Below are positions 1-10,600 of a stretch of 23,846 nucleotides of DNA, piece after piece. The notes below the pieces were generated by a model. The model had not been told where the DNA came from. It made no database searches and was given only the letters and a program-made list of their open reading frames with translations. Position 1 is the stretch's first letter; every line of letters starts with the position of its first letter. The DNA comes from an uncultured Bacilli bacterium (lineage in GTDB: Bacteria; Bacillota_I; Bacilli_A; RFN20; CAG-631). The stretch spans positions 1-23,846 of the forward strand of contig CAKPXW010000017.1 in the NCBI GenBank assembly GCA_934202505.1. The letters are read 5' to 3'. A program made the position numbers and the translations under genes.

Positions 1-266
1 ATATAATGAACATATTTATATCTTTTTTCAAAAAAAGTAAGAACAATACTACTAATTAGTAATATTAAATAAATTATTCCAATAAAATTAAATTTCCATA
101 ATTGAAAATCATTAGTTTTATTATTTAAAAACATTTGGAATCCATTATATAAATCTGATTTATAAATGGAATTTTTAAACATTCCACAAGGCATAAAAAG
201 CATACAAAAACTAATTAAGATTAATGCATAAACAATATAATTATAGTTTTTTTTAATTTTTTTCAT
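1..266 (-). CDS. Hypothetical membrane protein, 3' part missing (runs off the left edge)
   Basis: Reading the minus strand from the ATG at 264-266 gives 88 open codons up to the window edge, with no stop. The product begins MKKIKKNYNYIVYALI. It has a short basic N-terminus, a hydrophobic segment at about residues 9-29, a polar stretch with several Asn and Lys, and a second hydrophobic segment at about residues 60-79 followed by a basic FEKRYK. That suggests at least two membrane passes. The Shine-Dalgarno site is weak (GGAAA about 10 nt upstream). It lies 66 nt downstream of the ABC exporter on the same strand with no clear terminator between, so it may be the last known member of that operon. 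I do not recognise the family. Confidence 0.6.
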   Translation of the reverse strand, partial: MKKIKKNYNYIVYALILISFCMLFMPCGMFKNSIYKSDLYNGFQMFLNNKTNDFQLWKFNFIGIIYLILLISSIVLTFFEKRYKYVHY

Positions 267-332
267 ATTTTATTTTTCCAATCTAAGGTTTTTATTTGCT
301 TTTATCAATATAGCATTTATTCTATTTACTTG

Positions 333-2057
333 TCAATTATCCTTTTCCATAGCATTACTAGCATTATACATTTTTTCATACACGCCTCGTTTTGCCATTA
401 ATTCTTGATGATTTCCTTGCTCGATAATTCCATTTTTACCAAGGACAATTATATTATCGCAATTTTTAATAGTTGTAAGTCTATGCGCTATTACAATAGT
501 TGTTTTACCTACAGCAAGCTCATCAAAAGACTTTTGAATTAACTTTTCTGTAACATTATCTAAAGCACTTGTTGCTTCATCTAAAATTAAAATGCTTGGA
601 TTTTTTAAAAATATTCTAGCAATAGCAATTCTTTGCTTTTGTCCACCAGATAATTGAATACCTCTTTCTCCACATAATGTTTCATATCCTTGTGGCAATG
701 AGCAAATAAAATCATCGATATTAGCTTTTTTAGCAGCCATTTTTATTTCTTCATCACTAGCCATAGGATTTCCATATAATATATTTTCTTTTATTGTTCC
801 ATAGAAAATAATAACATCTTGTTGTACATGGCCTATTTGTTTTCTTAATGATGTTATCTCGTATTCTTTAATATCTATATCATCTATATAAATATTTCCT
901 TTTTGCACATCATAAAATCTAGGAATTATTTTAGAAATTGTAGATTTCCCTACTCCTGTTTCGCCAACAATAGCCACTTTAGTTCCTGGATTTATTGTTA
1001 AAGAAAAGTTTTCTAAAATATCTTCATTTTCTTCTTTATATTTAAAGCTTACATTGTCAAAAACAATTTTCCCTTTTAAACTAGAAACAACTATTGCATC
1101 TTTTTTCGATACAACTTTATTTTCAACTTGCATAATATTATAAAATTTTTCAAATCCAGACCATGCTTGTTGAGTTGTCTCAACAGTTGCAGAGAGTTTA
1201 GTAATTGGGGCAATTAAAAAATTAACATATAAGAAAAACATAACTAAATCTGCAACTACAAGTTTTCCATTTAATAACATTAATCCACCAGCAATCAATG
1301 TGATTAAATTTGTGATGTTAGTTAAATAATTAGTAGTAGAATGAAAAATTGCCAATTCTTTAACTTGCATCATTCTTGCATCATGATATTCACCATTTAT
1401 TTTTTTAAAATGTTTAATTTCATAAGATTCATTATCAAAAGCTTTAGTAAGTTGAATACCAGAAAGAGAACTTTCTATTTGTGCAGAAAGATCACTTTGT
1501 CTTTTTCTTACAGTTCTAAATTTAGCCATCATTTTTTTTCTTCTAAGTAAGGTAAAGGCAAATAAAGCTATAATACCAAGAGAAATTATAATTGTAAGTA
1601 AAGGATTTACAAAAATACAAACACAAAACGAGCCAATAATAATTAATAATGATGATAAGATATCTTCAAGAGAATGATGAGACATTTCTGAAATATCAAA
1701 TAGATGAGCGGTTAAATTTGTTAATAGTTCTCCACTTTTTTTATCATCAAAATATTGATAATCCATTTTCTCGAATTTAACAAATAAGTCTTGTCTCATA
1801 TCTGTTTCTATTCTTATTCCAAGGACATGACCAAAATAGCTTATAATATATGCACATAAATATCTAAAACAATATACTAAAAATAAAGTAATGCCTATTA
1901 TTAATAACATTTTCCAAGTACTTACTTTCCCATTAATTACCATTCGAGTTAAAAAAGGGTAAATAATATCTATTAAAGACATTATAACTACACATGTTAA
2001 ATCCAAAATAAGTAACTTTTTATGTCTTTTATAGTAAGAAAAAAAATTTTTAAGCAT
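333..2057 (-). CDS. ABC exporter, fused membrane and ATPase domains (multidrug/lipid type)
   Basis: A 574-residue half-transporter of the MsbA/LmrA/BmrA class. An N-terminal six-helix membrane domain covers about residues 15-300 and the ATPase domain about 330-565. The Walker A motif GETGVGKST has its Lys at 371, the signature LSGGQ starts at 469, Walker B ILILDEAT has Asp493 and the catalytic Glu494, and the H-loop His is 525. All ATPase residues are present, so it should be active. It probably forms a homodimer or pairs with another half-transporter elsewhere; no partner is seen here. Substrate cannot be told from sequence. Its ATG lies inside the 3' end of addA (8-nt overlap, ATGCTTAA), which implies translational coupling. 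It is the only complete gene here that ends in TGA. Confidence 0.93.
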   Translation of the reverse strand: MLKNFFSYYKRHKKLLILDLTCVVIMSLIDIIYPFLTRMVINGKVSTWKMLLIIGITLFLVYCFRYLCAYIISYFGHVLGIRIETDMRQDLFVKFEKMDYQYFDDKKSGELLTNLTAHLFDISEMSHHSLEDILSSLLIIIGSFCVCIFVNPLLTIIISLGIIALFAFTLLRRKKMMAKFRTVRKRQSDLSAQIESSLSGIQLTKAFDNESYEIKHFKKINGEYHDARMMQVKELAIFHSTTNYLTNITNLITLIAGGLMLLNGKLVVADLVMFFLYVNFLIAPITKLSATVETTQQAWSGFEKFYNIMQVENKVVSKKDAIVVSSLKGKIVFDNVSFKYKEENEDILENFSLTINPGTKVAIVGETGVGKSTISKIIPRFYDVQKGNIYIDDIDIKEYEITSLRKQIGHVQQDVIIFYGTIKENILYGNPMASDEEIKMAAKKANIDDFICSLPQGYETLCGERGIQLSGGQKQRIAIARIFLKNPSILILDEATSALDNVTEKLIQKSFDELAVGKTTIVIAHRLTTIKNCDNIIVLGKNGIIEQGNHQELMAKRGVYEKMYNASNAMEKDN

Positions 2058-5000
2058 TTATATCACCTACTTTTTTTAATTTATTATCCATTATGGAATA
2101 TAAATAAGTATCTACTTTTTTATGGGTTTTATTAAGAATATAATTTGCATATATTTGTAATTGTTTTAAATAATTTTCATCTTCAGTATGTTTTAACTTA
2201 TAATCTATTATATCTATATGTGTATCGTATACAATCATTAAATCGATAATTCCATGGATTTTTTCTTTTTCATTTTCAATAATAAACTCATTTTCTTTAC
2301 ATATTTTTCCATTATTTATATCTTGAAAAATTGGTAACTTTAAAAAATTATTTACATATTTTTTTTCAATATTATTTAATCCTTCAAAATGAGGTTTTTT
2401 AAAATCAATACTTTCAAATAATTTATGAATATAACTTCCATACTCCATTGCCTCTAAAGTCTCTTTTTCTTGTAAAGATTTAATACCTTTTGAAGCATGA
2501 ATAGATGAAATTTCTTTACTATCCAACTTATTTTCTAAAATAGTTATTTTTTCTTTAGTTGGTTTTATTAATTCATTATAATTAACTTTAGAAGTCAAAT
2601 TATAATCATCCTTTATTTGCAATTCACCGATATTAATACATTCTTTTATATTATCAAAAACAAATAAAACAGATTCATATATACTTTGATAACTATTATA
2701 TTTTCGTCTTATGTTATTATTTACTACTTCTAAACTAGCTACTTTTTTCACCGAATTCTTTTTGCTAGGACAAATAATAATTATTTGCTCTTTAGCTCTA
2801 GTAAGAGCAACATATTGAACTCTTATTTGTTCTGAAATACTATCAATTTTATTTTTATTTTTCATCAAAAGGAAATTAATGTTTTGTTCTTCGCCTTGAA
2901 AATTAAAAGGAGTTATTATTCCATATTTTTCATCATAAATAATTTTATCTTTAAACTCATCATTGTTAAATAATTTGTGATTATCAATAAAATATGTTAT
3001 AGGGAATTCTAGACCTTTTGATTTATGGATAGTCATTATTTTAACTTTATTATCTTCTACTCCTGAATTAGCAAATTCAAGTTTTTCATTATTTTCAAAT
3101 ATTTCTTCAATATAATTAACAAAGTCTTCAATATTCATATCCATTTTTTCCATAGAAGAAGATATATTTATTAAGTATTCGATTCTTGTTAAATTGGCAT
3201 TTATATTACCTATTAAAGTTAATTTATTAGTTATATCAAATTGTTCAATTATACTTTTAACAAGCATAGATAAAGTATAATCATTTAAATTTTGACTATA
3301 TTTGTGGATGATTTCATATAATTTTGTTTCTTTAAATAAATTATTACTTAAAACATCAAATAAATATTCATCAGATAAATTTAATAAAAATGACCTTGAA
3401 ACACTATAAAAAGCTTTAAAAAATTCGACATTATAATCACTTTTTATGTCTTGATTTATCATTGTTATAATTTCAACAATTAAAGGCACAACAACACTAT
3501 TTCCAACTTCTTCATTTTTATTTATTACTGCTGGAATATGATGATATTCTAGCAATTTTTTTATTGTTTCAAAATTGGACGATGAATAAGATAAAATTGC
3601 AAAATCTTTGTATTCACAAGGTCTTTCCTTCTCTAAGTTACTATCATAAACCATAGTTTTATTAGCAATTTTTTCTTGAATATCTTTTAAAACAATAAAC
3701 ATATCTATTTCATTGTTTTTATATTTTTTTTCAAAATTATCATAAGTTAAATATTTAATTTTCCCATTTTGATTAAATTCATCATATTTTTTTAAACCAA
3801 AGTTCATTTGATGTTCAACTTTATAATTAGCATTTCCTATATCATCATCCATAACTTTGCAATAAATATCATTAATTATATTCAATACTTGTCTTGTACT
3901 TCTAAAATTCTTATTTAAATCTATTTTATAACCATTTTCATTATTTTTATATTTATCATATTTATCTTTAAAAATTTTAGGATTGGCATTTCTAAATCTA
4001 TAAATAGATTGTTTAATATCTCCAACCATATAAACATTATTTTGGGAGATATAGTTTATAAAAGTTTCTTGTAAATCATTTGTATCTTGATATTCATCAA
4101 GTAAAATTTCTTTAAATGACTTTTTTAATTCTTGACAAATATCCAAATTATTTTTTACCAAATCTATTGACATTTTAGCAATATCAGTAAATTCAAAACA
4201 TTCTTTAACCTTTTTAAAATGTTCTAGTTCCATATAATATTTTTGTAATAATTCAATTATTATTTGACAATACTTATTTGTGGAAAAAAATCCTTCTTTA
4301 ATATATTCTTGGTTAGGATAAATTGATAATTCTCTAATTTCCTCTATAAGTTGTTTTATTTCATCTTTATAAATTTTAGCCTCATCATCTAATTTCATAA
4401 TGACAGGAAGTTTATCAAAAAAAACAAATCTTCTTATTTCATCATAGTTTGTGGCTTGAAACAAATCATTTAGTTTTTCTTGATATTTTAAAATTTGATT
4501 TTCATTTAAAAAACTAGATAATTTATTGAAATTATCTTTAATATAACTAATTTTTTCTAAAAGTAAGTTAGTGTATTCTTCAAGATATTGATTGAATATT
4601 TTTTCATTATAATTATTGCTTATATATTCTTTTAAATAATTATCTCTATCAACTCTTAAATCTAATTTATTAGCAACAGTTAATAATGCCTTTTTTATTT
4701 GATTATCATTTTTTAAAGTTAAATCATATAACAATTTATGAAAATCTTCAGTTTCATTTTCATAATATTTATCGAATAGTTCATCAATTATTTTCCTTTT
4801 AAAAACATTAATTATTCCACCTTCAATAATGGAGATATTAGAAGATAAGCCTAAACGATAATGATATTTTTTTACAATTGATAAAGAAAAACTATCAAAG
4901 GTTGTGATATATGCATTGTCAACTTCATCAATTCTATTTTTTAAAAGTTCATCACGCTGCATTTTTTCAATTATTTTTTTCTTCATATTTGCCGCAGCTG

Positions 5001-5175
5001 CATTTGTAAAGGTTAAAACTAATAGTTCTGAAGCCTTTATATTTTCTTTCAATAATGTTGTAATTCTTTGTGTTAAAACTGCTGTTTTTCCACTTCCTGC
5101 GCCAGCCGAAACAATAACGTTACATCCACGTTTATTAATAGCATCTAATTGCTCATTTGTCCATTTTGTCGCCAT
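2050..5175 (-). CDS. addA: ATP-dependent helicase/nuclease subunit A (AddA)
   Basis: UvrD/Rep-type SF1 helicase with a C-terminal RecB-family nuclease, 1041 residues. The Walker A SAGAGSGKT ends at Lys29-Thr30. Motif II DEYQDTND is near residue 360 and is followed by GDIKQSIYRFR. Motif V IHKSKGLEFP is near 715 and motif VI VQYVALTRAKE near 785. The nuclease site shows Asp978 in GIIDLM and Asp991-Tyr-Lys993. With AddB it resects double-strand breaks for RecA loading and degrades unprotected linear DNA. It is shorter than the Bacillus subtilis protein (about 1230 residues) but keeps every catalytic motif. The start is fixed by a strong AAGGAG site and by the TAATG junction with the addB stop, a 1-nt overlap. 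Confidence 0.95.
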   Translation of the reverse strand: MATKWTNEQLDAINKRGCNVIVSAGAGSGKTAVLTQRITTLLKENIKASELLVLTFTNAAAANMKKKIIEKMQRDELLKNRIDEVDNAYITTFDSFSLSIVKKYHYRLGLSSNISIIEGGIINVFKRKIIDELFDKYYENETEDFHKLLYDLTLKNDNQIKKALLTVANKLDLRVDRDNYLKEYISNNYNEKIFNQYLEEYTNLLLEKISYIKDNFNKLSSFLNENQILKYQEKLNDLFQATNYDEIRRFVFFDKLPVIMKLDDEAKIYKDEIKQLIEEIRELSIYPNQEYIKEGFFSTNKYCQIIIELLQKYYMELEHFKKVKECFEFTDIAKMSIDLVKNNLDICQELKKSFKEILLDEYQDTNDLQETFINYISQNNVYMVGDIKQSIYRFRNANPKIFKDKYDKYKNNENGYKIDLNKNFRSTRQVLNIINDIYCKVMDDDIGNANYKVEHQMNFGLKKYDEFNQNGKIKYLTYDNFEKKYKNNEIDMFIVLKDIQEKIANKTMVYDSNLEKERPCEYKDFAILSYSSSNFETIKKLLEYHHIPAVINKNEEVGNSVVVPLIVEIITMINQDIKSDYNVEFFKAFYSVSRSFLLNLSDEYLFDVLSNNLFKETKLYEIIHKYSQNLNDYTLSMLVKSIIEQFDITNKLTLIGNINANLTRIEYLINISSSMEKMDMNIEDFVNYIEEIFENNEKLEFANSGVEDNKVKIMTIHKSKGLEFPITYFIDNHKLFNNDEFKDKIIYDEKYGIITPFNFQGEEQNINFLLMKNKNKIDSISEQIRVQYVALTRAKEQIIIICPSKKNSVKKVASLEVVNNNIRRKYNSYQSIYESVLFVFDNIKECINIGELQIKDDYNLTSKVNYNELIKPTKEKITILENKLDSKEISSIHASKGIKSLQEKETLEAMEYGSYIHKLFESIDFKKPHFEGLNNIEKKYVNNFLKLPIFQDINNGKICKENEFIIENEKEKIHGIIDLMIVYDTHIDIIDYKLKHTEDENYLKQLQIYANYILNKTHKKVDTYLYSIMDNKLKKVGDINA

Positions 5176-7517
5176 TATTGTTTCTCCTTTTCCTTAGTAT
5201 GCAAATAAACTAAATTATCAAAATTCATAAAGCAGCAATTTTTAAATTCACAAAATTCACAACTTACATTTTCCCCATTTAAAAATTTAGGATTAATATA
5301 AAAATCACCATCACATATTTTTTCAATAGCTTCTTTTATTTTGTTTTCTACTTGATTAGCAATTTCATCCATTTCTTTGCTAGATAAAACTTTACTTGTT
5401 CCACTAAAATTACCCTCTTTAGTTAATTTTAAAGATTTTATAACTTTAGAATTTTCATATGTAAAATCAAATTTAGAAATAACACTTAAAGAAGAATTAG
5501 AATATCCTTGATATTTTAAACTATTTGCTAAAGCTACATATGGATCTTCTTTTGCTTTATTAGAATCGTTTAATAATTTTTGTAAATAAAAGCCAGTAAT
5601 CACTACATTTTTAAATTCTTCCGTATGTTTTAATAAATACAAATACATAGGAAGTTGCATTGATAAGCCAAACTCAACCTTACTTACATCAATATCTGGA
5701 TTTCCGGTTTTATAATCAATAATAGCCACATAGGTTTTATCATCTTCTATCATATACATTATTTTATCAACAAATCCCTTAAATTTAATGTTTATTGGAT
5801 GATCATATGTAACTTCTATTTTCTTTTCTTTTAAAGAGTTTGAAAGTAATGTATATCTTTTATTTTCATTATTTATTTTTATAATATTTCTTAAAGTTTC
5901 TTTTAATTTATTTGCATAAAAAATTGTGTTTTTTTCTACTATATCTTTAACTCTTTCAGCATAAAATTTGTCAAAATCAAAGTCTGTATCATCACTATGT
6001 TGTAATGTTTCATGAAATAGATTTCCAATTTCTGTTGCCGGACTTGATTCAAATGTAGAGAGTTTTAATACATTTGCCATATAATATTTAAAGCCACATT
6101 TATAAAAATTGTCTAACGAAGAATATGAAAGATTAATATTATTTTTACTAATATATTCTCTTATTTTGTTCTTATCAAATTTTACAAATTGATTATTATA
6201 GTTTTTATATGGTATATCATATGTGTTATTTAATAAGGATACTCTTTCATTATCTATTGGTAAATAAATACTATCATAAATAGAAGCTAGTTCTAACTCA
6301 TTTTGTTTTTTTGAATAAGATATTTTATTATTGAATTCATATTTTTTTTCTATAATAGAACTATTATTTGCCACAAATGATTTTTCATAGCTTTTAAAAG
6401 AATCTTTTAATTTATAGGAAAAATTCATATTAGTATTTTTGCATAATAAAATTTTAAATCTTTCTTTTTCATAAATATTTTTATCATTTGAAGTATCAAT
6501 TCCTAGTTCATTTTTTTCAATATTATCTAAAAAATCTTCATTTTTATATATTTTAGGATATACCCCTTGATTAACTGATAATACAAAAATGTATTCATCA
6601 GTAGCAAAAATATTATCTTTTAAATCAATTATTTCAATTTCATTTTCATAACAAATATTAGGAATAGATACATTTTTTAATTTATATTTCAAAGTAGAAA
6701 AATAATTATCTTTTCCAACAAACACGTTTACTGTATTAATAAGTAAGCTAGTTATTTTTTCATTTGGTGATGTCAAAATAAATTCATTTGTTTCATGAAA
6801 TAAATCTTTACTTATTTTTAATTTTGCAAGAAACTTTTGAACACTTGGCAAATAAAATAATTTATTTTTAGTTAAACTATTAACATGTAAATTATACATT
6901 GAAAAATAACTATTTAATAAAAACTCATAAGATGAATCAACATTAGCTATTTTTATTTTTTCAGGTTTTATTCTTTTCTTTATTAATGATGATATTTCAT
7001 TTAATAAATAATTAATTTCTTCATGAATTGTATCAAATTTATATATAGTATTTATTTTCTTGCACATATCATCTTTAATAAAAGTATATTTTTGTGGTAG
7101 TTTTTGTAATATTTTAGTATTTTCTTTACTTAATATATCTATCCCATATACTACAACTTCCATATTTTTTATTATATTTAAAAATAGTTCATCTTTTTTT
7201 AAAAGATTGTTTTCTTCAAGTTCTTTTTTGATTTTTAAAAGCATATTTAGTTTTGAACTTTTATATTCTTTATCTTCTAAAAAATACATATAATTGATAT
7301 ATTCATTAGCATTTTCTGGCTTAATATTATATTTATTAACAATATATAAAATTGCATCAATGTCATAAGAAAAAAATAGTTCTTGTTTTAATTCATCCAT
7401 TGTTAAAATTTTATAATTAAAAATTGGCTCTAAAGATATTTTTTGTATTATTTTTTCTTTAGCATTATTTGATGTAATTATTAATAAATTGTCCTTTAAA
7501 TAATCTAATACCTTCAT
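5175..7517 (-). CDS. addB: ATP-dependent nuclease subunit B (AddB), reduced form with Fe-S cysteines
   Basis: 780 residues, far shorter than the roughly 1160-residue Bacillus protein. The C-terminal PD-(D/E)XK nuclease is clear: Asp584 in GFVDKIM and Asp601-Tyr-Lys603 in AIIDYKTG. Four cysteines match the AddB 4Fe-4S staple, Cys474 (YKCGFKYYM) and C-x2-C-x5-C at 753, 756 and 762; Cys761 is an extra neighbour. The N-terminal region is divergent. Where AddB normally starts with a GxxGxGKT Walker A, this protein reads LLIITSNNAKEKI, so ATP binding by this subunit is unlikely. The helicase motor is then AddA alone, and AddB would supply the second-strand nuclease and scaffold. The start is supported by GAGGAT 8-9 nt upstream and a good promoter. 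Identity also rests on its place directly before addA. Confidence 0.9.
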   Translation of the reverse strand: MKVLDYLKDNLLIITSNNAKEKIIQKISLEPIFNYKILTMDELKQELFFSYDIDAILYIVNKYNIKPENANEYINYMYFLEDKEYKSSKLNMLLKIKKELEENNLLKKDELFLNIIKNMEVVVYGIDILSKENTKILQKLPQKYTFIKDDMCKKINTIYKFDTIHEEINYLLNEISSLIKKRIKPEKIKIANVDSSYEFLLNSYFSMYNLHVNSLTKNKLFYLPSVQKFLAKLKISKDLFHETNEFILTSPNEKITSLLINTVNVFVGKDNYFSTLKYKLKNVSIPNICYENEIEIIDLKDNIFATDEYIFVLSVNQGVYPKIYKNEDFLDNIEKNELGIDTSNDKNIYEKERFKILLCKNTNMNFSYKLKDSFKSYEKSFVANNSSIIEKKYEFNNKISYSKKQNELELASIYDSIYLPIDNERVSLLNNTYDIPYKNYNNQFVKFDKNKIREYISKNNINLSYSSLDNFYKCGFKYYMANVLKLSTFESSPATEIGNLFHETLQHSDDTDFDFDKFYAERVKDIVEKNTIFYANKLKETLRNIIKINNENKRYTLLSNSLKEKKIEVTYDHPINIKFKGFVDKIMYMIEDDKTYVAIIDYKTGNPDIDVSKVEFGLSMQLPMYLYLLKHTEEFKNVVITGFYLQKLLNDSNKAKEDPYVALANSLKYQGYSNSSLSVISKFDFTYENSKVIKSLKLTKEGNFSGTSKVLSSKEMDEIANQVENKIKEAIEKICDGDFYINPKFLNGENVSCEFCEFKNCCFMNFDNLVYLHTKEKEKQ

Positions 7518-7535
7518 TTTTTAATCCTCAATGTA

Positions 7536-7564
7536 ATTATACCATAATGATACTTTTTTTGTTA
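7536..7564 (-). promoter_or_regulatory. Promoter of the addBA-exporter operon
   Basis: On the minus strand TGGTATAAT (7544 to 7536) is a perfect -10 with an extended TG. The -35 candidate TAACAA (7564-7559) sits at 17-nt spacing and matches consensus at four of six positions. The predicted transcript begins about 12 nt before the addB ATG, so the leader is very short with the ribosome binding site near its 5' end. Confidence 0.6.
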
Positions 7565-7631
7565 TGATAATAGCATTTAAAAAGGCACATATTTTATAAA
7601 TAAAAATATTTTTTTATTTTACTATAATTTA

Positions 7632-7640
7632 TGTTATAAT
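7632..7640 (+). promoter_or_regulatory. Extended -10 promoter of the SNF2 gene
   Basis: TGTTATAAT is a consensus extended -10 ending 24 nt before the start codon. The -35 region is only T-rich (TTTTAT), as often seen when the TG extension compensates. The ribosome binding site GGAGG at 7651-7655 gives 9-nt spacing to the ATG at 7665. It faces the addB promoter across roughly 70 nt of AT-rich DNA. Confidence 0.55.
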
Positions 7641-7664
7641 TAAAAAGAGCGGAGGATTAATGGC

Positions 7665-10600
7665 ATGAATAAATTAGATCCAAAAGAAATAGTCCGTAAT
7701 GCCATTGATGGACTAACTTACTCAAAAGCTTATGATTTATTTTCAAGTAAAAAAGTAACTTTATCATGTCATAGAAATGAGTTAAATCAAGATGTTTATG
7801 ATGGAGTTGTTACTGGAAAATCTAATAAATCTTATCCCGTAAGAGCGATTATTGATGAAAATGGTAAAGTCGTTGAAGCCACATGTAAATGTGATTATTA
7901 TTTAACATATCCTGGATATTGTAAACATATCTTGGCTTTTTTATTGCAAATAAATGAAATTACTAATAAAAAAGAGACTAGTGTTTTAACATCTGTTTTA
8001 AGTTTTTATAAAAAAAGTGTCTCTTTAAATATTGATTTAATGCCAATATTCTATTCTCATAAATATGATACTGGTATTGAACTTAAAATAGGGCGAGAAA
8101 ATAAATATTATTATGTTAAAAATATTCCTGAATTATTCGATAATATTAATAATAATTATTATTTTAAATATGGAAAAGATTTAGAATTTATGCATACTAT
8201 GAGTGCTTTTAATCCCAAAAGTAAGTCTCTACTTGAAGATTTATATGATTATATTAATTTTTATGAACATGACTCTAAAAACTATTTTGATGGAAAAAGG
8301 AAATGCAAAATTCCTAAGATAATTTTCAAGAAAATTTTAGATATGTATTTAAATGAGGAAGTTGAATTTGTATTTGATGAAGCTCATTTTAACCTTTTAT
8401 ATACAAATGAAGCTTGTAATATTAGGTTAGTATTTAAAGATGGAATTTTATCAATTGAAGATCGAGATAAAATGAAACTATTTTCAATTGGAAGAAATTT
8501 TTTCGCTATGAAAGATGGAAAATTATATTGCATTGATAATGTTATTAAGCCTAATATTATTCCTCTTCTTAATACTTTATATATTAGACCTATTGAATTT
8601 AATACTAGATTATATAATGAATTTTTCACTTATATTTATCCCAAAATTAAAGATGATATCGAAATAATTAATTCCGAAGAATTATTAAAATTTAACAATT
8701 GTTCTACTCTTGAAACAAATTGCTACCTTGATTTAGAAAACGGCCTTTTATCTTTACACTATGACTTTTTATATGAAGGTATGGAAAGAAATGAAGCCAT
8801 TAATAAGGGCATTTTTCCTAATACAGCAATGGAAGAAAATTTTGCTGAACAATTAAATTATTTTAATTTTATAAAAACAACAAACAAAAACGAATACATA
8901 TTAGAATCATTAGATGCTGCGTTGGAATTTTTATTAATAGATATTGATGCCTTAAAAGAAATTGCTAATGTGTATGTATCTGATACAATTAAAAATCTTC
9001 GCTATAAAAAGGCAGATAAATCTCCTGTTGGAATTCGTTATGCTAACAATTGGATTGAACTAATATTTGATAATTCTTTATGTAATATTAATGAACTGCA
9101 AGAAATATTACAATCACTTAAAAATAAGAAAAAATATCACTTACTTAAAGATGGAACCATTTTAAATATTCAAGACAATTACTTTAAAGATTTAGAATCC
9201 GTACTTGAATCTACAGGAATTGATTCTTCTAAATTAAGTGAAAAAATGCAAATACCTATGTTTAAGATTTTACAACTTGAACATTTATTTGATCAAAAAG
9301 AAATTCCTCAAGAAGCTATTAAGTTTTTGCATGATTTACGTAATTTTAAAACAATCAATTATCCTATCGATAAATCATTAGTAAATGTTTTACGTGATTA
9401 TCAAAAAGAAGGAGATAGATGGTTATTCAACCTTGCTTATTATAAAATTGGTGGTATTTTAGCTGATGATATGGGTCTTGGTAAAACATTAGAAATAATT
9501 ACCTTAATTAAATCATGCAAAACAAAATATCCAAATATAATAGTATCTCCCGCTTCTTTAACTTATAACTGGTATAATGAATTTAAAAAATGGACTCCAT
9601 CTTTAAATGTTTTATTAATTACAGGAAATGGACAAAAAAGAGAAGAATTAATTAAATCTATTAATCCGGGTCAAACTATTATTACTTCTTATGATTACTT
9701 AAAACGTGATATTGAATTATATAAATCTATGAATTTTCATTTTATTATTATAGATGAAGCTCAATCTATTAAAAATTATGCAACTAAAAATGCAGAAACA
9801 GTTAAAGAGATTAAAGCTGTAAGTCATTTTGCCTTAACTGGAACTCCAATTGAAAATTCATTAGCTGATTTATGGTCTATCTTTGATTTTTGCTTGCCTG
9901 GTTATTTAAAATCATATGAGCAATTTAAATACGAATATGAATACAATATTATTAAAAATCATGATAATGCTGCTCTTGAAAAACTTAGCAAACAAATTTC
10001 TCCTTTTATTTTAAGAAGAACGAAAAAAGATGTTTTACGTGAATTACCTGCAAAATTTGAACAAGTAATTTATTCATTTATGTCTGAAGAACAAGAAAAA
10101 GTTTATAATGCTACTCTTCTTCAAGCAAGAGATAAAATTATCCAAACAAATGGTGAAAATAAATTATACATTTTTTCAATGTTAACAAGACTAAGACAAA
10201 TATGTTGTCATCCAAAACTTTATATCGATGAATATAGTTATGATAGTGCAAAATTAAATCTTACTATGAATATAGTTGATGAAGCTATTGATGGAAATCA
10301 TCGAATTTTGATTTTCTCACAATTTACTTCTATGTTAAATATTTTACATAAAGAACTAGAAAATAAACAAATTAAACATTTCATTCTTACTGGTAATACA
10401 CCAAGTGAAGAAAGGTTTAAATTAGTTGATGAATTCAATTCCAATAATGAAATAAAGGTATTTCTAATTTCTTTAAAAGCCGGTGGAACTGGTTTAAATC
10501 TTGTTGGAGCCGATACCGTTATTCACTATGATCCTTGGTGGAATTTCTCGGCTGAAAGTCAAGCTTCTGACCGTGTTCATAGAATTGGACAAAAGAACAA

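Noticed and set aside
273..335. Reading through the exporter's TGA as Trp (Mycoplasma code), which would extend it by about 20 codons.
   Set aside because: All other genes are full length with TGA as stop and use TGG for Trp. The extension has no recognisable sequence and the ATPase domain is already complete.
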